Notes: generated by a model not told the origin, from the sequence alone. 26,338 nucleotides of DNA from Candidatus Melainabacteria bacterium (GCA_026389055.1 JAPLIO010000252.1:1-26338), one strand, 5' to 3'. Shown: positions 14,895 to 23,464, counted from the stretch's first letter. A program made the numbers and translations.

Positions 14895-15362
14895 TTAGAT
14901 TCCTTGTAACTGGCAAGAACGCAAGTAATCTTCCAGTAATTGTTTGGCGGCTTGTTGGTCTATCAACCCCTTGTTACGGCTAGGTACAATCCCCTGCCTG
15001 CGTAGTTCCTGCTGGGCAATTTTAGAAGTCAACCGTTCATCTAGCAAATAAATGGGCAAATTCGGATGAGCCGTTTGCAATAAGGTGTAAAAAGCTTCCA
15101 CCGTTTCCGCCATAAAGCCCAATGTGCCATCCATATTAACGGGCAACCCTAAAACCACACCGCCTATTTGTTTTTCTGCTATTATCGTGGCAAAAGCGGT
15201 TAGTAATTGAGCCTGTTTTGTACTACCTGTTTGTTGTTCCAACGTAGGCAAACCAAACACAAAAGTTTGAGACGCATCGCAATAAGCCAAGCCAATGCGT
15301 TTTTTGCCATAATCAATGGCTAATAGTGGGGCATCTTTCGGTAGACGGTGTTGTTGTTGCAT
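14895..15362 (-). CDS. ruvX: Putative pre-16S rRNA nuclease / Holliday-junction resolvase-like RuvX (YqgF)
   Basis: Small RNase-H-fold nuclease; family members mature the 16S rRNA 5' end and resemble RuvC. Motifs: LLAIDYGKKRIGLAYCD (first catalytic Asp), GGVVLGLPVNMDGTLG, and IYLLDERLTSKIAQQEL with the second acidic pair, then the C-terminal GLIDQQAAKQLLEDYL carrying the last Asp. Length 155 residues from ATG 15362 matches the family; a TTG 81 bases upstream would add an unlike N-terminus and is rejected. No clear ribosome site. Confidence 0.93.
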   Translation of the reverse strand: MQQQHRLPKDAPLLAIDYGKKRIGLAYCDASQTFVFGLPTLEQQTGSTKQAQLLTAFATIIAEKQIGGVVLGLPVNMDGTLGFMAETVEAFYTLLQTAHPNLPIYLLDERLTSKIAQQELRRQGIVPSRNKGLIDQQAAKQLLEDYLRSCQLQGI

Positions 15363-15495
15363 AATAGGAATAGTCTTCTTTTGCGACTTTAATAGTGTAT
15401 TAATGCTTAAATTATAAGACAAAATTCGCCATTTATGAAACAATAGTAAAATAGACTTTATTACTACCGTGTGCCTACTTTAGGAAAACTGCTGA

Positions 15496-16083
15496 ATGCG
15501 TCGTTTATTACCTGCCTTTTGGACTAACCTTTCTGTTAACTCAATAACCCTTACCTGCTTCATGATGTTAGGACTTCTTTCCTTTTCTGTTTTGCAATCA
15601 GGCTGTACAGAAACGGCTACCTCTCAAGCTTCAGAACCAATTGCTACCACAGTTGCTTCTAATGTCCCTGTCGTTACGCCCGTTGAACAACCTATTCACT
15701 CTGATTTGGTTACCGTGGTACAACCTGCTGAACTAGTAAAATTGTTGCCATTGACAAAAACCACGCCTGTTTTTATTGATTTTACTTCTGAATACTGTGG
15801 CGAATGCCAAGCGATTGCTCCTGTTTTAGCCGCCGCAAAAAAACGATATGCCAATAAAGTAACGTTTCTAGCCATTGATGTTCAAAAAATGATGGATGCC
15901 CCAGATAAAACGCAAGGTAAAGATCTGATGTTGGTGTTTCGCCCCATGTATACGCCAACGCTTATTGCCGTTAAGCCCGGTGGTATTGTGGTAGCGGTAG
16001 AATCTGGCTTTAAAACGTCTCCGCAACTAGATGCGATGCTAAATAGTGCTTTGCCTGTTGTTGCTAAACAAAAGGTTAGTTAA
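15496..16083 (+). CDS. Thioredoxin-fold lipoprotein, CGEC active site
   Basis: The signal peptide ends in a lipobox-like VLQSGC (Cys about 37), so the protein is anchored in the envelope. After a Thr/Val/Pro linker, the thioredoxin fold begins near residue 75: FIDFTSEYCGECQAIAP puts the redox pair C-G-E-C at about 101-104, and YTPTLIAVKPGG contains the cis-Pro loop. It probably exchanges electrons with the CcdA-like protein two genes downstream and passes them to extracytoplasmic thiol substrates such as cytochrome c. It is paralogous to the next gene, which is 37 bases downstream. Confidence 0.85.
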   Translation: MRRLLPAFWTNLSVNSITLTCFMMLGLLSFSVLQSGCTETATSQASEPIATTVASNVPVVTPVEQPIHSDLVTVVQPAELVKLLPLTKTTPVFIDFTSEYCGECQAIAPVLAAAKKRYANKVTFLAIDVQKMMDAPDKTQGKDLMLVFRPMYTPTLIAVKPGGIVVAVESGFKTSPQLDAMLNSALPVVAKQKVS

Positions 16084-16120
16084 TCATCGGTTATTCTCTT
16101 AGTAGAAGGTGTATTTTTAG

Positions 16121-16567
16121 ATGCGTCTAACGTCATTATGTTTAAAAGGGTTGTTTTTAATAGGGGCTGTTAGTTTTTCAGTTGTGCAATCAGGTTGTAC
16201 AGATACGCACGTTAAATCGGTATCACCAGAACAGTTAATGAAGATTTTACCGCAATCTAAAACCAAGCCCATTGTGTTGGATTTTACCATGTCTACCTGT
16301 GGGGCTTGCCAGCAATTGGCTCCGTATTTACTGCCTATCAAAGACCAATTTAAAGAATCCGTGATGTTTATTGAATTAGATGTCCCCAAGATGTATCATT
16401 TACCTGATAGTGCATTGGGCAAACAATTGGTAGATGCATTTGACCCAAGGGCAACGCCCACACTGGTGGCTATTAAACCAGGGGGTGTTATTACGTCTAT
16501 TCGGTCTCGGTTTGAATCCACCACGGATATTGAAGCGTTGTTTAAAAGTACCTTACCTACTAATTAG
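16121..16567 (+). CDS. Thioredoxin-fold lipoprotein, CGAC active site
   Basis: Short version of the preceding protein. It has a signal peptide with lipobox VVQSGC (Cys about 26), FTMSTCGACQQLAPYL with the C-G-A-C pair (about 60-63), and ATPTLVAIKPGG as cis-Pro loop. The linker is much shorter than in its neighbour. Sequence similarity over the signal peptide as well as the fold suggests tandem duplication followed by active-site change (E to A between the cysteines). Both probably receive electrons from the CcdA-like protein encoded 38 bases further on. Confidence 0.85.
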   Translation: MRLTSLCLKGLFLIGAVSFSVVQSGCTDTHVKSVSPEQLMKILPQSKTKPIVLDFTMSTCGACQQLAPYLLPIKDQFKESVMFIELDVPKMYHLPDSALGKQLVDAFDPRATPTLVAIKPGGVITSIRSRFESTTDIEALFKSTLPTN

Positions 16568-16605
16568 GCTTTATTCGTTTTTTACACCGTTAGAGATAGT
16601 TCTTC

Positions 16606-17379
16606 ATGCAATTATTACCACTTCAAGATTGGATTTCGGGGTTTTTGGTTTTTTCTAAGCCCTACATCAGCCATGCCCCAACGTTTTTATTTCCGATAGC
16701 AGGGCTGGTTTTTGGTTTGCTGGCAGGTATTTCCCCCTGTTCGCTTTCTATTGCCCCCCTTTGGTTGGGGGTTCTACTGGCGGAAGAAACCACTTGCGGT
16801 GAAGAACCAGTCAAACAAACGCTAAGGTGCATTATTCAAAAAACAATGGCGTTTGTGCTAGGCTTAGCCACCATTTATGCCATTTTAGGTGTACTAGTTT
16901 TTCAATTAAAAGTGTTGATTTTTGGGGCTTGGCAAACATCGTGGTTGTTTTTAGGGTTAGGTACTATCACGCTATTTTTAGGGTTGCAGGTTTTAGGTGT
17001 TTGGCAGGTTTTGTTACCTAGCAAGTGGTTGCAAGCCGTCCATTGGCTTCAGCAGAAAGCAAAAAAAACAGGCCGATGGAAATCATACCTGCTGGGGGTG
17101 GCTTATAGTTTTCTACTTTCCCCCTGCGGAACCCCCCTATTAACAGCGACAGGTACGCTGGCGGTGCAGTCAAAATCCGTTATATTGACGGCTCTCATTT
17201 TGGCTTGCTATGGGTTTGGGCAAGGGGTTGTGTTATTTGTTTTGGCTTTGGGGTTAGATTGGTTGAAACATCAGCCTAAGTTAAAGCAATGGGGCGGATG
17301 GTTTAATAAAGCGGGTGGCGTTATTTTAATTGGGTTAGGTGGTTATTTATTATGGCAAGGGTTAAGTCCAACACCTTAA
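16606..17379 (+). CDS. CcdA/DsbD-type transmembrane thiol-disulfide transporter
   Basis: Polytopic inner-membrane protein with about six hydrophobic helices. The two redox cysteines sit in the internally repeated motifs GISPCSLSIAPLWLG (about residue 44) and LLSPCGTPLLTATG (about 173), the CcdA-family signature. It carries reducing power from cytosolic thioredoxin to thioredoxin-like proteins outside the membrane, used in cytochrome c maturation or disulfide reduction. At 257 residues it is close to CcdA length. Its neighbours, two thioredoxin-fold lipoproteins just upstream, are the natural partners. A Cys in the loop TTCGEE and another at LRCII are extra. Confidence 0.85.
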   Translation: MQLLPLQDWISGFLVFSKPYISHAPTFLFPIAGLVFGLLAGISPCSLSIAPLWLGVLLAEETTCGEEPVKQTLRCIIQKTMAFVLGLATIYAILGVLVFQLKVLIFGAWQTSWLFLGLGTITLFLGLQVLGVWQVLLPSKWLQAVHWLQQKAKKTGRWKSYLLGVAYSFLLSPCGTPLLTATGTLAVQSKSVILTALILACYGFGQGVVLFVLALGLDWLKHQPKLKQWGGWFNKAGGVILIGLGGYLLWQGLSPTP

Positions 17380-17394
17380 CCTTCACGTTAAGGT
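17373..17394. promoter_or_regulatory. Perfect 8-bp inverted repeat at the end of the ccdA-like gene
   Basis: ACCTTAAC, 6 bases, GTTAAGGT, overlapping the stop codon. There is no T run, so it is either a weak terminator or an operator for the export operon 100 bases downstream. TATAAT at 17433-17438 is a possible -10 box for that operon, but no clear -35 is seen. Confidence 0.4.
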
Positions 17395-17490
17395 TAATGG
17401 AAACTTAATCAATCCAAAATATGAATGTATTGTATAATTAAAATTAAGTTATTGTTTCGTTGTCGTTAGTTTTAAAAATCGGGTAAGTTA

Positions 17491-19266
17491 ATGGTATCAT
17501 CGTCTTTGAAATCGCCAACGCAGCGACTTGTATCGTTGCTGGCTCAAGACAAAAAAGATTTATTCATTCTGCTACTCTACACGTTGCTGAGCAGTTTGTT
17601 TACCTTGGCGATGCCGTTGGCTTCCCAAGCGTTAATTAACACCATCGCTAGCGGGTTTTTCCTGCAACCGCTGATTGTACTAACCAGTTTGGTATTGGGC
17701 GGTTTGCTATTTGCAGGCTTTATTCGGGTGATTGAACTGTGGCTGGTGGAAATTTTACAACAACGCCTGTTTGTTTCCGTGGCACTCAAACTGGCAGACC
17801 ATTTGCCGAAAGTCAACCTGCATTCGCTTATTGAAAGCTATGCCCCTGAATTGGTTAATCGGTATTTTGATTTGATGACGGTGCAAAAATCGTTGGCTAA
17901 ATTGCTTTTGACCGTACCTAGTTCCGTGGTGCAAATGCTACTTTGTATGACCATTATGGCACTGTATAGCCCTTATTTTATAATATTTGGGGCGTTTATG
18001 ATACTGGCGTTAGGCATTATGCTGGTACTGGGAAAAAACGCCGTCAAAGAAAGCTTAACGGAATCTAAATACAAATATCAATTAGCTAGCTGGCTAGAAG
18101 ATGTTGCCAGATGCCAAGTAGGCTTTAAACTAAATGCCGACCCATTGTTTAGCCTAAAAAAAGCAGATGCCTTGGCGGGCAATTATGTGAGGGCTAGAAA
18201 ATCTCATTTTACTATTTTGCTTCGCCAGTTAAGTTGGGAATTTATTGTTTCTGCTATAGCACTTTCAGGCGTGTTAGCCTTGGGTGGGTGGCTGGTTATT
18301 CAAGCGAAACTTTCTTTGGGGCAATTAATTGCTGCAGAACTAATGGCTATTTTAACCCTTGCTGCGGTAGATAAATTGGTGTTAAGCCTAGAAACTTATT
18401 ATGATTTATTAACGGGGCTAGATAAATTAGGCGTGTTGGAAGATTTACCTGAAGAACCTTCGGGCAACCAACCCTTGGTGGCTATTCCTATTGGGGCGGG
18501 CGTTAGCATGACCCTTAAAAACGTCTATTTTTCTTATGGCAAGAATTTGCCTTTGTTTGAAAAGTTTAGCTTGGTTATTCCTGCCCATACTCGGTTTGCC
18601 ATTGTGGGTTCAAGTGGGTCTGGTAAAACAACACTGTCAGATTTGTTATTGGGGCTACTAACCCCCACCAGCGGTAGCGTTGCCATCAATCAGCAAGATT
18701 TGCGTGATATTGATGTGTGGCAATTTCGGAATGCCTGTGCTTCAGTTGATGCCCCTAATAGTATTTTTTCAGGCACTTTACTTGAAAATATTTTGATGGG
18801 GCGGGATGCTTCCCACACCGATATTGATTGGACATTGGAACATAGTGGCGTGAACCATTGGCTGAACAAATTACCCAATGGGTTGAATACTCCGCTGGTT
18901 TCGGAAGGCACCAATTTATCGCAAGGTAAACGGCAAATGGTATTGTTGGCACGGGCTATTTTAGAACGCCCCAGCTTGCTGGTGTTAGATGAAGCCTTCC
19001 ATGCCATTGATAGAAATATTCGTCAGCAAATTTTAGCCACCTTGTTTGATAAAGCCTTACCTTGGACGATTGTCGTGATTACCCACGATGCGGAAATTTT
19101 AGCCATGTGCGATGAAGTGGTCATGTTAGATGAAGGCAAGTGTGTTTTCCACACCACGGCTCAAGTGTTAGCTTCGTTGCCAGAAAAAAGTATTCCCACC
19201 TTGTTTTTAACCCTGTTCCCTACGTTAATTCGTTCCGCCATTGCCCCCAACCCAGAGGCTGAATAA
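17491..19266 (+). CDS. ABC exporter, membrane domain fused to ATPase
   Basis: Half-transporter with about five to six membrane helices in residues 20-310, then a nucleotide-binding domain. Walker A is GSSGSGKTTL (about 372), the signature is NLSQGKRQMVLLARAIL (about 475), Walker B LLVLDEA (about 495), D-loop HAID and H-loop ITHD (about 530). The signature reads LSQGK where LSGGQ is usual. There is no N-terminal C39 peptidase domain, so it is not a bacteriocin-processing type. The gene is followed within 2 bases by an HlyD-like adaptor and then a TolC-like protein, together a type I secretion-style tripartite exporter. The substrate is not encoded next to it in a recognisable form. Confidence 0.9.
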   Translation: MVSSSLKSPTQRLVSLLAQDKKDLFILLLYTLLSSLFTLAMPLASQALINTIASGFFLQPLIVLTSLVLGGLLFAGFIRVIELWLVEILQQRLFVSVALKLADHLPKVNLHSLIESYAPELVNRYFDLMTVQKSLAKLLLTVPSSVVQMLLCMTIMALYSPYFIIFGAFMILALGIMLVLGKNAVKESLTESKYKYQLASWLEDVARCQVGFKLNADPLFSLKKADALAGNYVRARKSHFTILLRQLSWEFIVSAIALSGVLALGGWLVIQAKLSLGQLIAAELMAILTLAAVDKLVLSLETYYDLLTGLDKLGVLEDLPEEPSGNQPLVAIPIGAGVSMTLKNVYFSYGKNLPLFEKFSLVIPAHTRFAIVGSSGSGKTTLSDLLLGLLTPTSGSVAINQQDLRDIDVWQFRNACASVDAPNSIFSGTLLENILMGRDASHTDIDWTLEHSGVNHWLNKLPNGLNTPLVSEGTNLSQGKRQMVLLARAILERPSLLVLDEAFHAIDRNIRQQILATLFDKALPWTIVVITHDAEILAMCDEVVMLDEGKCVFHTTAQVLASLPEKSIPTLFLTLFPTLIRSAIAPNPEAE

Positions 19267-19268
19267 CC

Positions 19269-20696
19269 ATGATGATGATGATAGCCACCGATAGTAGTTA
19301 TACGCAACAAGCCTCTATCATTGCAGAAGCTACCACGTTGCAACGGGTTAAAACACCGTTATTTATTACTCGGTTAGCCAGTATTTTGTTATTAGTTGTG
19401 GCGTTGGTTATTTTGGGCGTGTGTTTTATTCCTTGGCAACAATCGGTTTCAGGGGTTGGGCAGGTTATGCCGTTTGACCCTGCTAACCGCCCGCAAACGG
19501 TGGAATCGCCGCTAGATGGGGCTAGAATTGAACAATGGCTGGTGAAAGAGGGCGATTGGGTCGAAAAAAATCAACCCTTGCTCAAACTAGCAGAAGTTAA
19601 AACCAAATATTTAGATGAACAACAACTCAACCGTTATAAAGGCGTTTTAACCAGTATTGAAGCCCAACAGCAGGCGGCTCAAGACCAATTTAACGCCATT
19701 AACAGCCAAGCCTCTTCCGTAGGGGCGGGCAGGCAGGCAGCCATTGCTTCAGCCTTGGCGAAAGTGCAACAATCTAACAATTATATTGCGTCTGCCCAAC
19801 AAGAAGCCATTGAAGCTAAGCAAGCCAAATTGGTTGCAGATAAAAACCTGAAACGGCTAGCTTCACTGGAAGCTGAAGGGCTACGGTCTACGAGAGATTT
19901 AGAATTAGCCCAACTAGAATCCGTCAGAACAGGTGCTAAATATCAGGCTTCACAAGCGAAACTAGCTGCTTCTCAGCAAGAACAACGGATTGCCCAACTC
20001 GATATTGCCAAAATTCAAGCAGATACCACGGCAAAACTGCAAGAAACGCAAGCGAAATCTGCCAAATCATCGCAGGATTTACAAAAAACCGTGGGCGACC
20101 AACTGAAACTAGCCACCGAACTTCGGGGCTTGGAACTTCGCCAAGCTCAACGATTGGTAAAAGCTCCCTTAACGGGTAGAGTGGTTCGGGTGAAAACCGT
20201 TGGCTCAGGGGAAACGGTTAAAGAAGGGCAAGAATTATTGATGATTGTACCCACCACCAAAGACCAAGCCGTTGAACTGTATGTTTCGGATTTAGATGCC
20301 CCGCTTATTCATGTGAACGACGTGGTTCGGCTTCAATTTTCAGGCTGGCCAGCGTTGCAGTTTTCAGGGTGGCCACGGGCGATGAGGGGCACCTTTGCTG
20401 GCAGAGTCAAAGTGGTAGATGCCGTGGATAATGGGTCTAGCAAGTTCAGAGTGCTGGTGGTGCCAGATGAAGTCGCCATCGCCAAAAAAGAAGAAGAAGC
20501 TTGGCCGGCCCCTAGTGTACTTCGGGCAGGCACGCAAAGCATTGGTTGGTTTATGTTACGCACCGTGCCTTTGGGCTACGAATTATGGCGGGTATTTAAC
20601 GGATTCCCTCCTGCATTGAAGCAAAAACCTGAAAGCTATGGCGATGCCAGCAAACCAAAATCTATGATAAAATCTAACGCAAGTAAGGCAAAGTAA
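19269..20696 (+). CDS. HlyD-family membrane-fusion (adaptor) protein
   Basis: Single N-terminal membrane anchor (about residues 35-55), then a biotinyl-lipoyl half-motif (VESPLDGARIEQWLVKEGDWVEKNQPLLKL), a long Ala/Gln/Lys-rich coiled-coil hairpin (about 115-275), the second lipoyl half (RLVKAPLTGRVVRVKTVGSGETVKEGQELLMI) and a beta-barrel part with two FSGWP motifs. It bridges the inner-membrane ABC exporter and the outer-membrane channel. The gene starts with four ATG codons two bases after the ABC gene's stop, pointing to translational coupling. The C-terminal tail (about 430-475) is basic and lacks resemblance to known domains. Confidence 0.9.
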   Translation: MMMMIATDSSYTQQASIIAEATTLQRVKTPLFITRLASILLLVVALVILGVCFIPWQQSVSGVGQVMPFDPANRPQTVESPLDGARIEQWLVKEGDWVEKNQPLLKLAEVKTKYLDEQQLNRYKGVLTSIEAQQQAAQDQFNAINSQASSVGAGRQAAIASALAKVQQSNNYIASAQQEAIEAKQAKLVADKNLKRLASLEAEGLRSTRDLELAQLESVRTGAKYQASQAKLAASQQEQRIAQLDIAKIQADTTAKLQETQAKSAKSSQDLQKTVGDQLKLATELRGLELRQAQRLVKAPLTGRVVRVKTVGSGETVKEGQELLMIVPTTKDQAVELYVSDLDAPLIHVNDVVRLQFSGWPALQFSGWPRAMRGTFAGRVKVVDAVDNGSSKFRVLVVPDEVAIAKKEEEAWPAPSVLRAGTQSIGWFMLRTVPLGYELWRVFNGFPPALKQKPESYGDASKPKSMIKSNASKAK

Positions 20697-20697
20697 C

Positions 20698-22284
20698 ATG
20701 AAACTTGTTGATAATGGCTCTTCAGTCTGTCATTTCGAGCATCGTCGAGAAATCTCCTTATCTGTCTTAGGGGATTTCTCGGCTACGCTCGAAATGACAA
20801 GAAAAGGATATTATTGTTCGCTAATACTGACTATAGGGCTGTTTTTCTTTCTTGTATTGCCTTCGTTTGCAGGAACGCCGCTAACCTTACTAGAACCTGA
20901 ACCTACCCCACCAGCCCCAACAGAAGTAACGGCCTTGCCCACTAGTGGCATATTAAGCCTTGAAACCTTTAAAACTTGGGTGGAACAAACCCACCCTGAA
21001 CTGGAACAAGCCCGACTAAAACAGTTAGGTGCTTCGGCTAAACGGCTTTCCACCCAAGGGGCGTTTGACCCTAAGCTGATAAATTCAACAGAACAAAAAC
21101 GCTTTAACTCCAACTCATCGGTCGGGAAAGAAAAAGAAGCCTTTCAAACCGATACGGAAATTATCACGCAAACCCGAAGCGGAGCAACCCTTGGCGGCGG
21201 CATCCGCACAGCTAGGGGCGATTATTCTTCTTCCGTTCAGCCCGCAGGTAAAGGCGGGGAATGGTATGCGGAACTCACGTTACCGTTGCTCAAAAACCGA
21301 GGCATCAACCCTGCTAATTTTGTGGAACAACAAGGCTTAATTGGCGAAACACAAGCCGAAGTGCAACTAGCACTCACCCGAATTGATTTATTAACTGAAG
21401 CCCAACTACAATATTACGAATGGGCGTTGGCTCATCAGCGGTTGCAGGCGTTTGATGCCTTAACGCAATTGGCAGAAAATAGGTTGGGCATGGTTGAAAA
21501 ACGAGCCACTTCGGGCGATGTAGCGTTGATAGATATTACAGAAGCCCAACAGGAATGGAAACGTAGGCAACGCAGTTTAGCTAAAGAACGAGAAGCCTTC
21601 CAAAAAACGACGATTACGACCTCTCTTTTCGTGTGGAACACCCAAAAAACCGACCGTGAGACCAGTTTGACGGGCGTATTACCTGAACTTGGCAAGGTGC
21701 CTGAAATAGCACCCGCTGGGGCGGAACAGTTATTGGTAACGGGTAAAATTGGTATTTTGCAGGGGCATCCCGCGTTGAAGACCTTGGCTTTGGGGCAACA
21801 GCTTTCCAAATTGGAACTGAAATTGGCGAAAAATCAGCTTTTACCGCAGATAGATTTACTGATGAGCCCCTCCTACCAAGCGGGGGCGGATGGTATTGGC
21901 TTTGGCTACAAGGCGGGCGTGAAGATGAGTATTCCCTTACGAAACCGTGGGGCTAGGGGTAAGGTGCAATTGGCGGAAGTGGAATTGAAGCAGATTGATT
22001 TGAAAACCAAGCAGACTTTGCAGAAATTGTTTGCGGAACTGGAAAAAGCGGTGGCATCGGTGCATCAGGCATACAATCGGTTAGAGTTGGCGGAGCAGGA
22101 ATATGCTTTGGCGGAAACGTTGCAGAAGGCGGAACTTCGGAAATATGAAGCGGGGGATTCCACCTTGTTTGTGTTGAACCGCAGGGAACGAGACACCACC
22201 GAAGCTCGCATTCAGGTGCTTCAAGCCTTGGTGGATTTCCAAGCGGGCTGGGTTTTGTATCATCGAGCCATTGGGCAGGTGTAG
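20698..22284 (+). CDS. TolC-family outer-membrane efflux protein
   Basis: Periplasm-spanning channel completing the exporter. The mature protein shows paired TolC repeats: LETFKTWVEQTHPELEQARLKQLGASAK at the N-side and NRLELAEQEYALAETLQKAELRKYEAGDSTLFVLNRRERDTTEA at the C-side, the latter being the common end motif. A signal peptide (SLILTIGLFFFLVLPSFAG) lies unusually far from the first ATG. Residues about 10-33 are translated from a palindromic intergenic-type repeat (20729-20798). ATG 20794 (MTRKGYYC) just after the repeat gives a normal signal peptide and may be the true start; ATG 20698 lies one base after the adaptor's stop and would suit coupled translation. Confidence 0.88.
   Translation: MKLVDNGSSVCHFEHRREISLSVLGDFSATLEMTRKGYYCSLILTIGLFFFLVLPSFAGTPLTLLEPEPTPPAPTEVTALPTSGILSLETFKTWVEQTHPELEQARLKQLGASAKRLSTQGAFDPKLINSTEQKRFNSNSSVGKEKEAFQTDTEIITQTRSGATLGGGIRTARGDYSSSVQPAGKGGEWYAELTLPLLKNRGINPANFVEQQGLIGETQAEVQLALTRIDLLTEAQLQYYEWALAHQRLQAFDALTQLAENRLGMVEKRATSGDVALIDITEAQQEWKRRQRSLAKEREAFQKTTITTSLFVWNTQKTDRETSLTGVLPELGKVPEIAPAGAEQLLVTGKIGILQGHPALKTLALGQQLSKLELKLAKNQLLPQIDLLMSPSYQAGADGIGFGYKAGVKMSIPLRNRGARGKVQLAEVELKQIDLKTKQTLQKLFAELEKAVASVHQAYNRLELAEQEYALAETLQKAELRKYEAGDSTLFVLNRRERDTTEARIQVLQALVDFQAGWVLYHRAIGQV
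20729..20798. repeat. Palindromic repeat (CATTTCGAGC type) inside the 5' end of the TolC gene
   Basis: Left arm 20729-20757 (GTCATTTCGAGC, GAGAAATCTCC) pairs with right arm 20771-20798 with a few mismatches around a 13-base loop. This hairpin type is a widespread interspersed repeat in bacterial genomes (from memory). Here it is read in frame and has no stop. Confidence 0.8.
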
Positions 22285-22360
22285 TTTTTTAGTAGATAAT
22301 TGGGTCAAATTTCTCTCTTCTATTCTCTGACTCTTTCTTCTAAAAAAAGGACTTCCCACC

Positions 22361-23187
22361 ATGATTTTTCGCCCTAAAATGCCACTTGCTTTAATTATTG
22401 CCAGCTGTATGTTTTTGGCTAGCTTTATCAGCTTTTCAAATCCACCTTCCGCCCAAGCCAACTATCGGGCAGATTCCATCAACACCCGTAACAACGAAGG
22501 CAACACGCCTCTCAACGTCGCCACTAAACGAGCCGATGTGGAAGCCGTTCGCTCCTTGCTCCATTCTGGTGCCGACCCTAACGTGCGAGACAACGAAGGC
22601 AATACTCCCCTTGCCTCACTGCATTCGCCAACCCTGCTAGCCCAGACCCCGTTGTTGCTAAAGAAAAAACCGAAGCCCAAATGGCACTTAAATCGAATGA
22701 ATCCAGTGCTTCAACCCTTCACACGGCCGTTAGCGAAGCCAATGCGGAAATGTTGGAATCGCTCATTCAGGCGGGTATGGATGTTGAAACAGAAGACCAT
22801 TACGGCAGAACGCCCCTTCACTTAGCTGCTAGCAAAGGCTTTACCCAATGCGTTACCCTTCTATTGGCAGCGGGGGCGAAGGTCAATACGGTTGATGTGG
22901 ATAGCAGTACTCCGTTGCACAATGCGGCTTATTTTAATTGTGTTGATATTGTGAAACAATTAATTAAAGCGGGTGCCGATGTTAATTTACGAGATGGCTT
23001 AGGCTGTACCCCCTTACACTGGACGGTTTGGGGCGGTTTCGGGACTGAAACCATTACCTTGTTATTAAATGCGGGTGCGGACGTGAATTCAAAAAGTTAT
23101 GAGGGTGAAACGCCGTTCAAGCGTGCCTCCGAAGAAGGTAAAACGGCTATTATCAAGGTATTGAAAAAAGCAGGCGGTAAAAAATAG
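22361..23187 (+). pseudogene. Exported ankyrin-repeat protein, split by a frameshift
   Basis: The first part (from ATG 22361) has a signal peptide (LALIIASCMFLASFISF, cut near AQA) and two ankyrin-like units (NNEGNTPLNVATKRADVEAV, GADPNVRDNEGNTPL). The second part, in the next frame back (-1), carries three to four good ankyrin repeats (YGRTPLHLAASKGF, SSTPLHNAAYFN, LGCTPLHWTVWGG, EGETPFKRASEEGK) and ends at 23187. The frame after about 22615 reads naturally in the second frame (FANPASPDPVVAKEKTEAQ), so a one-base loss near 22605-22622 is the simplest explanation. ATG 22681 could start a separate cytosolic fragment. Sequencing error is possible. Whole, it would be a periplasmic or surface protein-binding protein of about 275 residues. 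Confidence 0.7.
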
Positions 23188-23219
23188 CTCATCCATTCTC
23201 TGTTTAAACTGGCATACAC

Positions 23220-23461
23220 TAGACCTCTTGCATGACTCGATAGGTGGGTGCAGATTCTAGGAATGTTGTTTGCCCTGCAAACAGGTTGCTTTAGCAACCA
23301 AGAACGGAGAATTTGACGTGTACATAGAAGTACATAAGAATTCGTTGATTCCTCTGGAATCATTCTACCGAAGGTAGAAAATACCACAAATGACAACGTA
23401 AAACGTTCTACGTTTTCTCGCCCTGCGGATGCCCCAGATATCGAGTCATGCAAGAGGTCTA
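23220..23461 (+). repeat. Multi-hairpin repeat element, long copy (C)
   Basis: Perfect 23-bp terminal inverted repeats (23220-23242 and 23439-23461; outer bases TAGACCTCTTGCATGACTC). Inside are small hairpins with 3-4 base loops: TTTGC/GCAAA, GGTTGC/GCAACC, TGTAC/GTACA nested in GAATT/AATTC, GATTCC/GGAATC, TTCTACC/GGTAGAA and AAAACGT/ACGTTTT. Shared blocks with A and B include GGTGCAGATTCTAGGAATG and CAAATGACAACG. There is no open frame of a transposase. It ends 4 bases from the stop of the glycosyltransferase gene on the other strand. Confidence 0.8.
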
Positions 23462-23464
23462 CTG

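Noticed and set aside
20330..20385. Recent duplication in the adaptor gene (two FSGWP copies)
   Set aside because: Two such motifs in a row are, to my memory, normal in this HlyD subgroup, and the codons have diverged.
22661..22672. Programmed -1 frameshift at six A in the ankyrin gene
   Set aside because: The site lacks a canonical heptamer in the zero frame and no pseudoknot was evident; a simple deletion upstream explains the frame change better.
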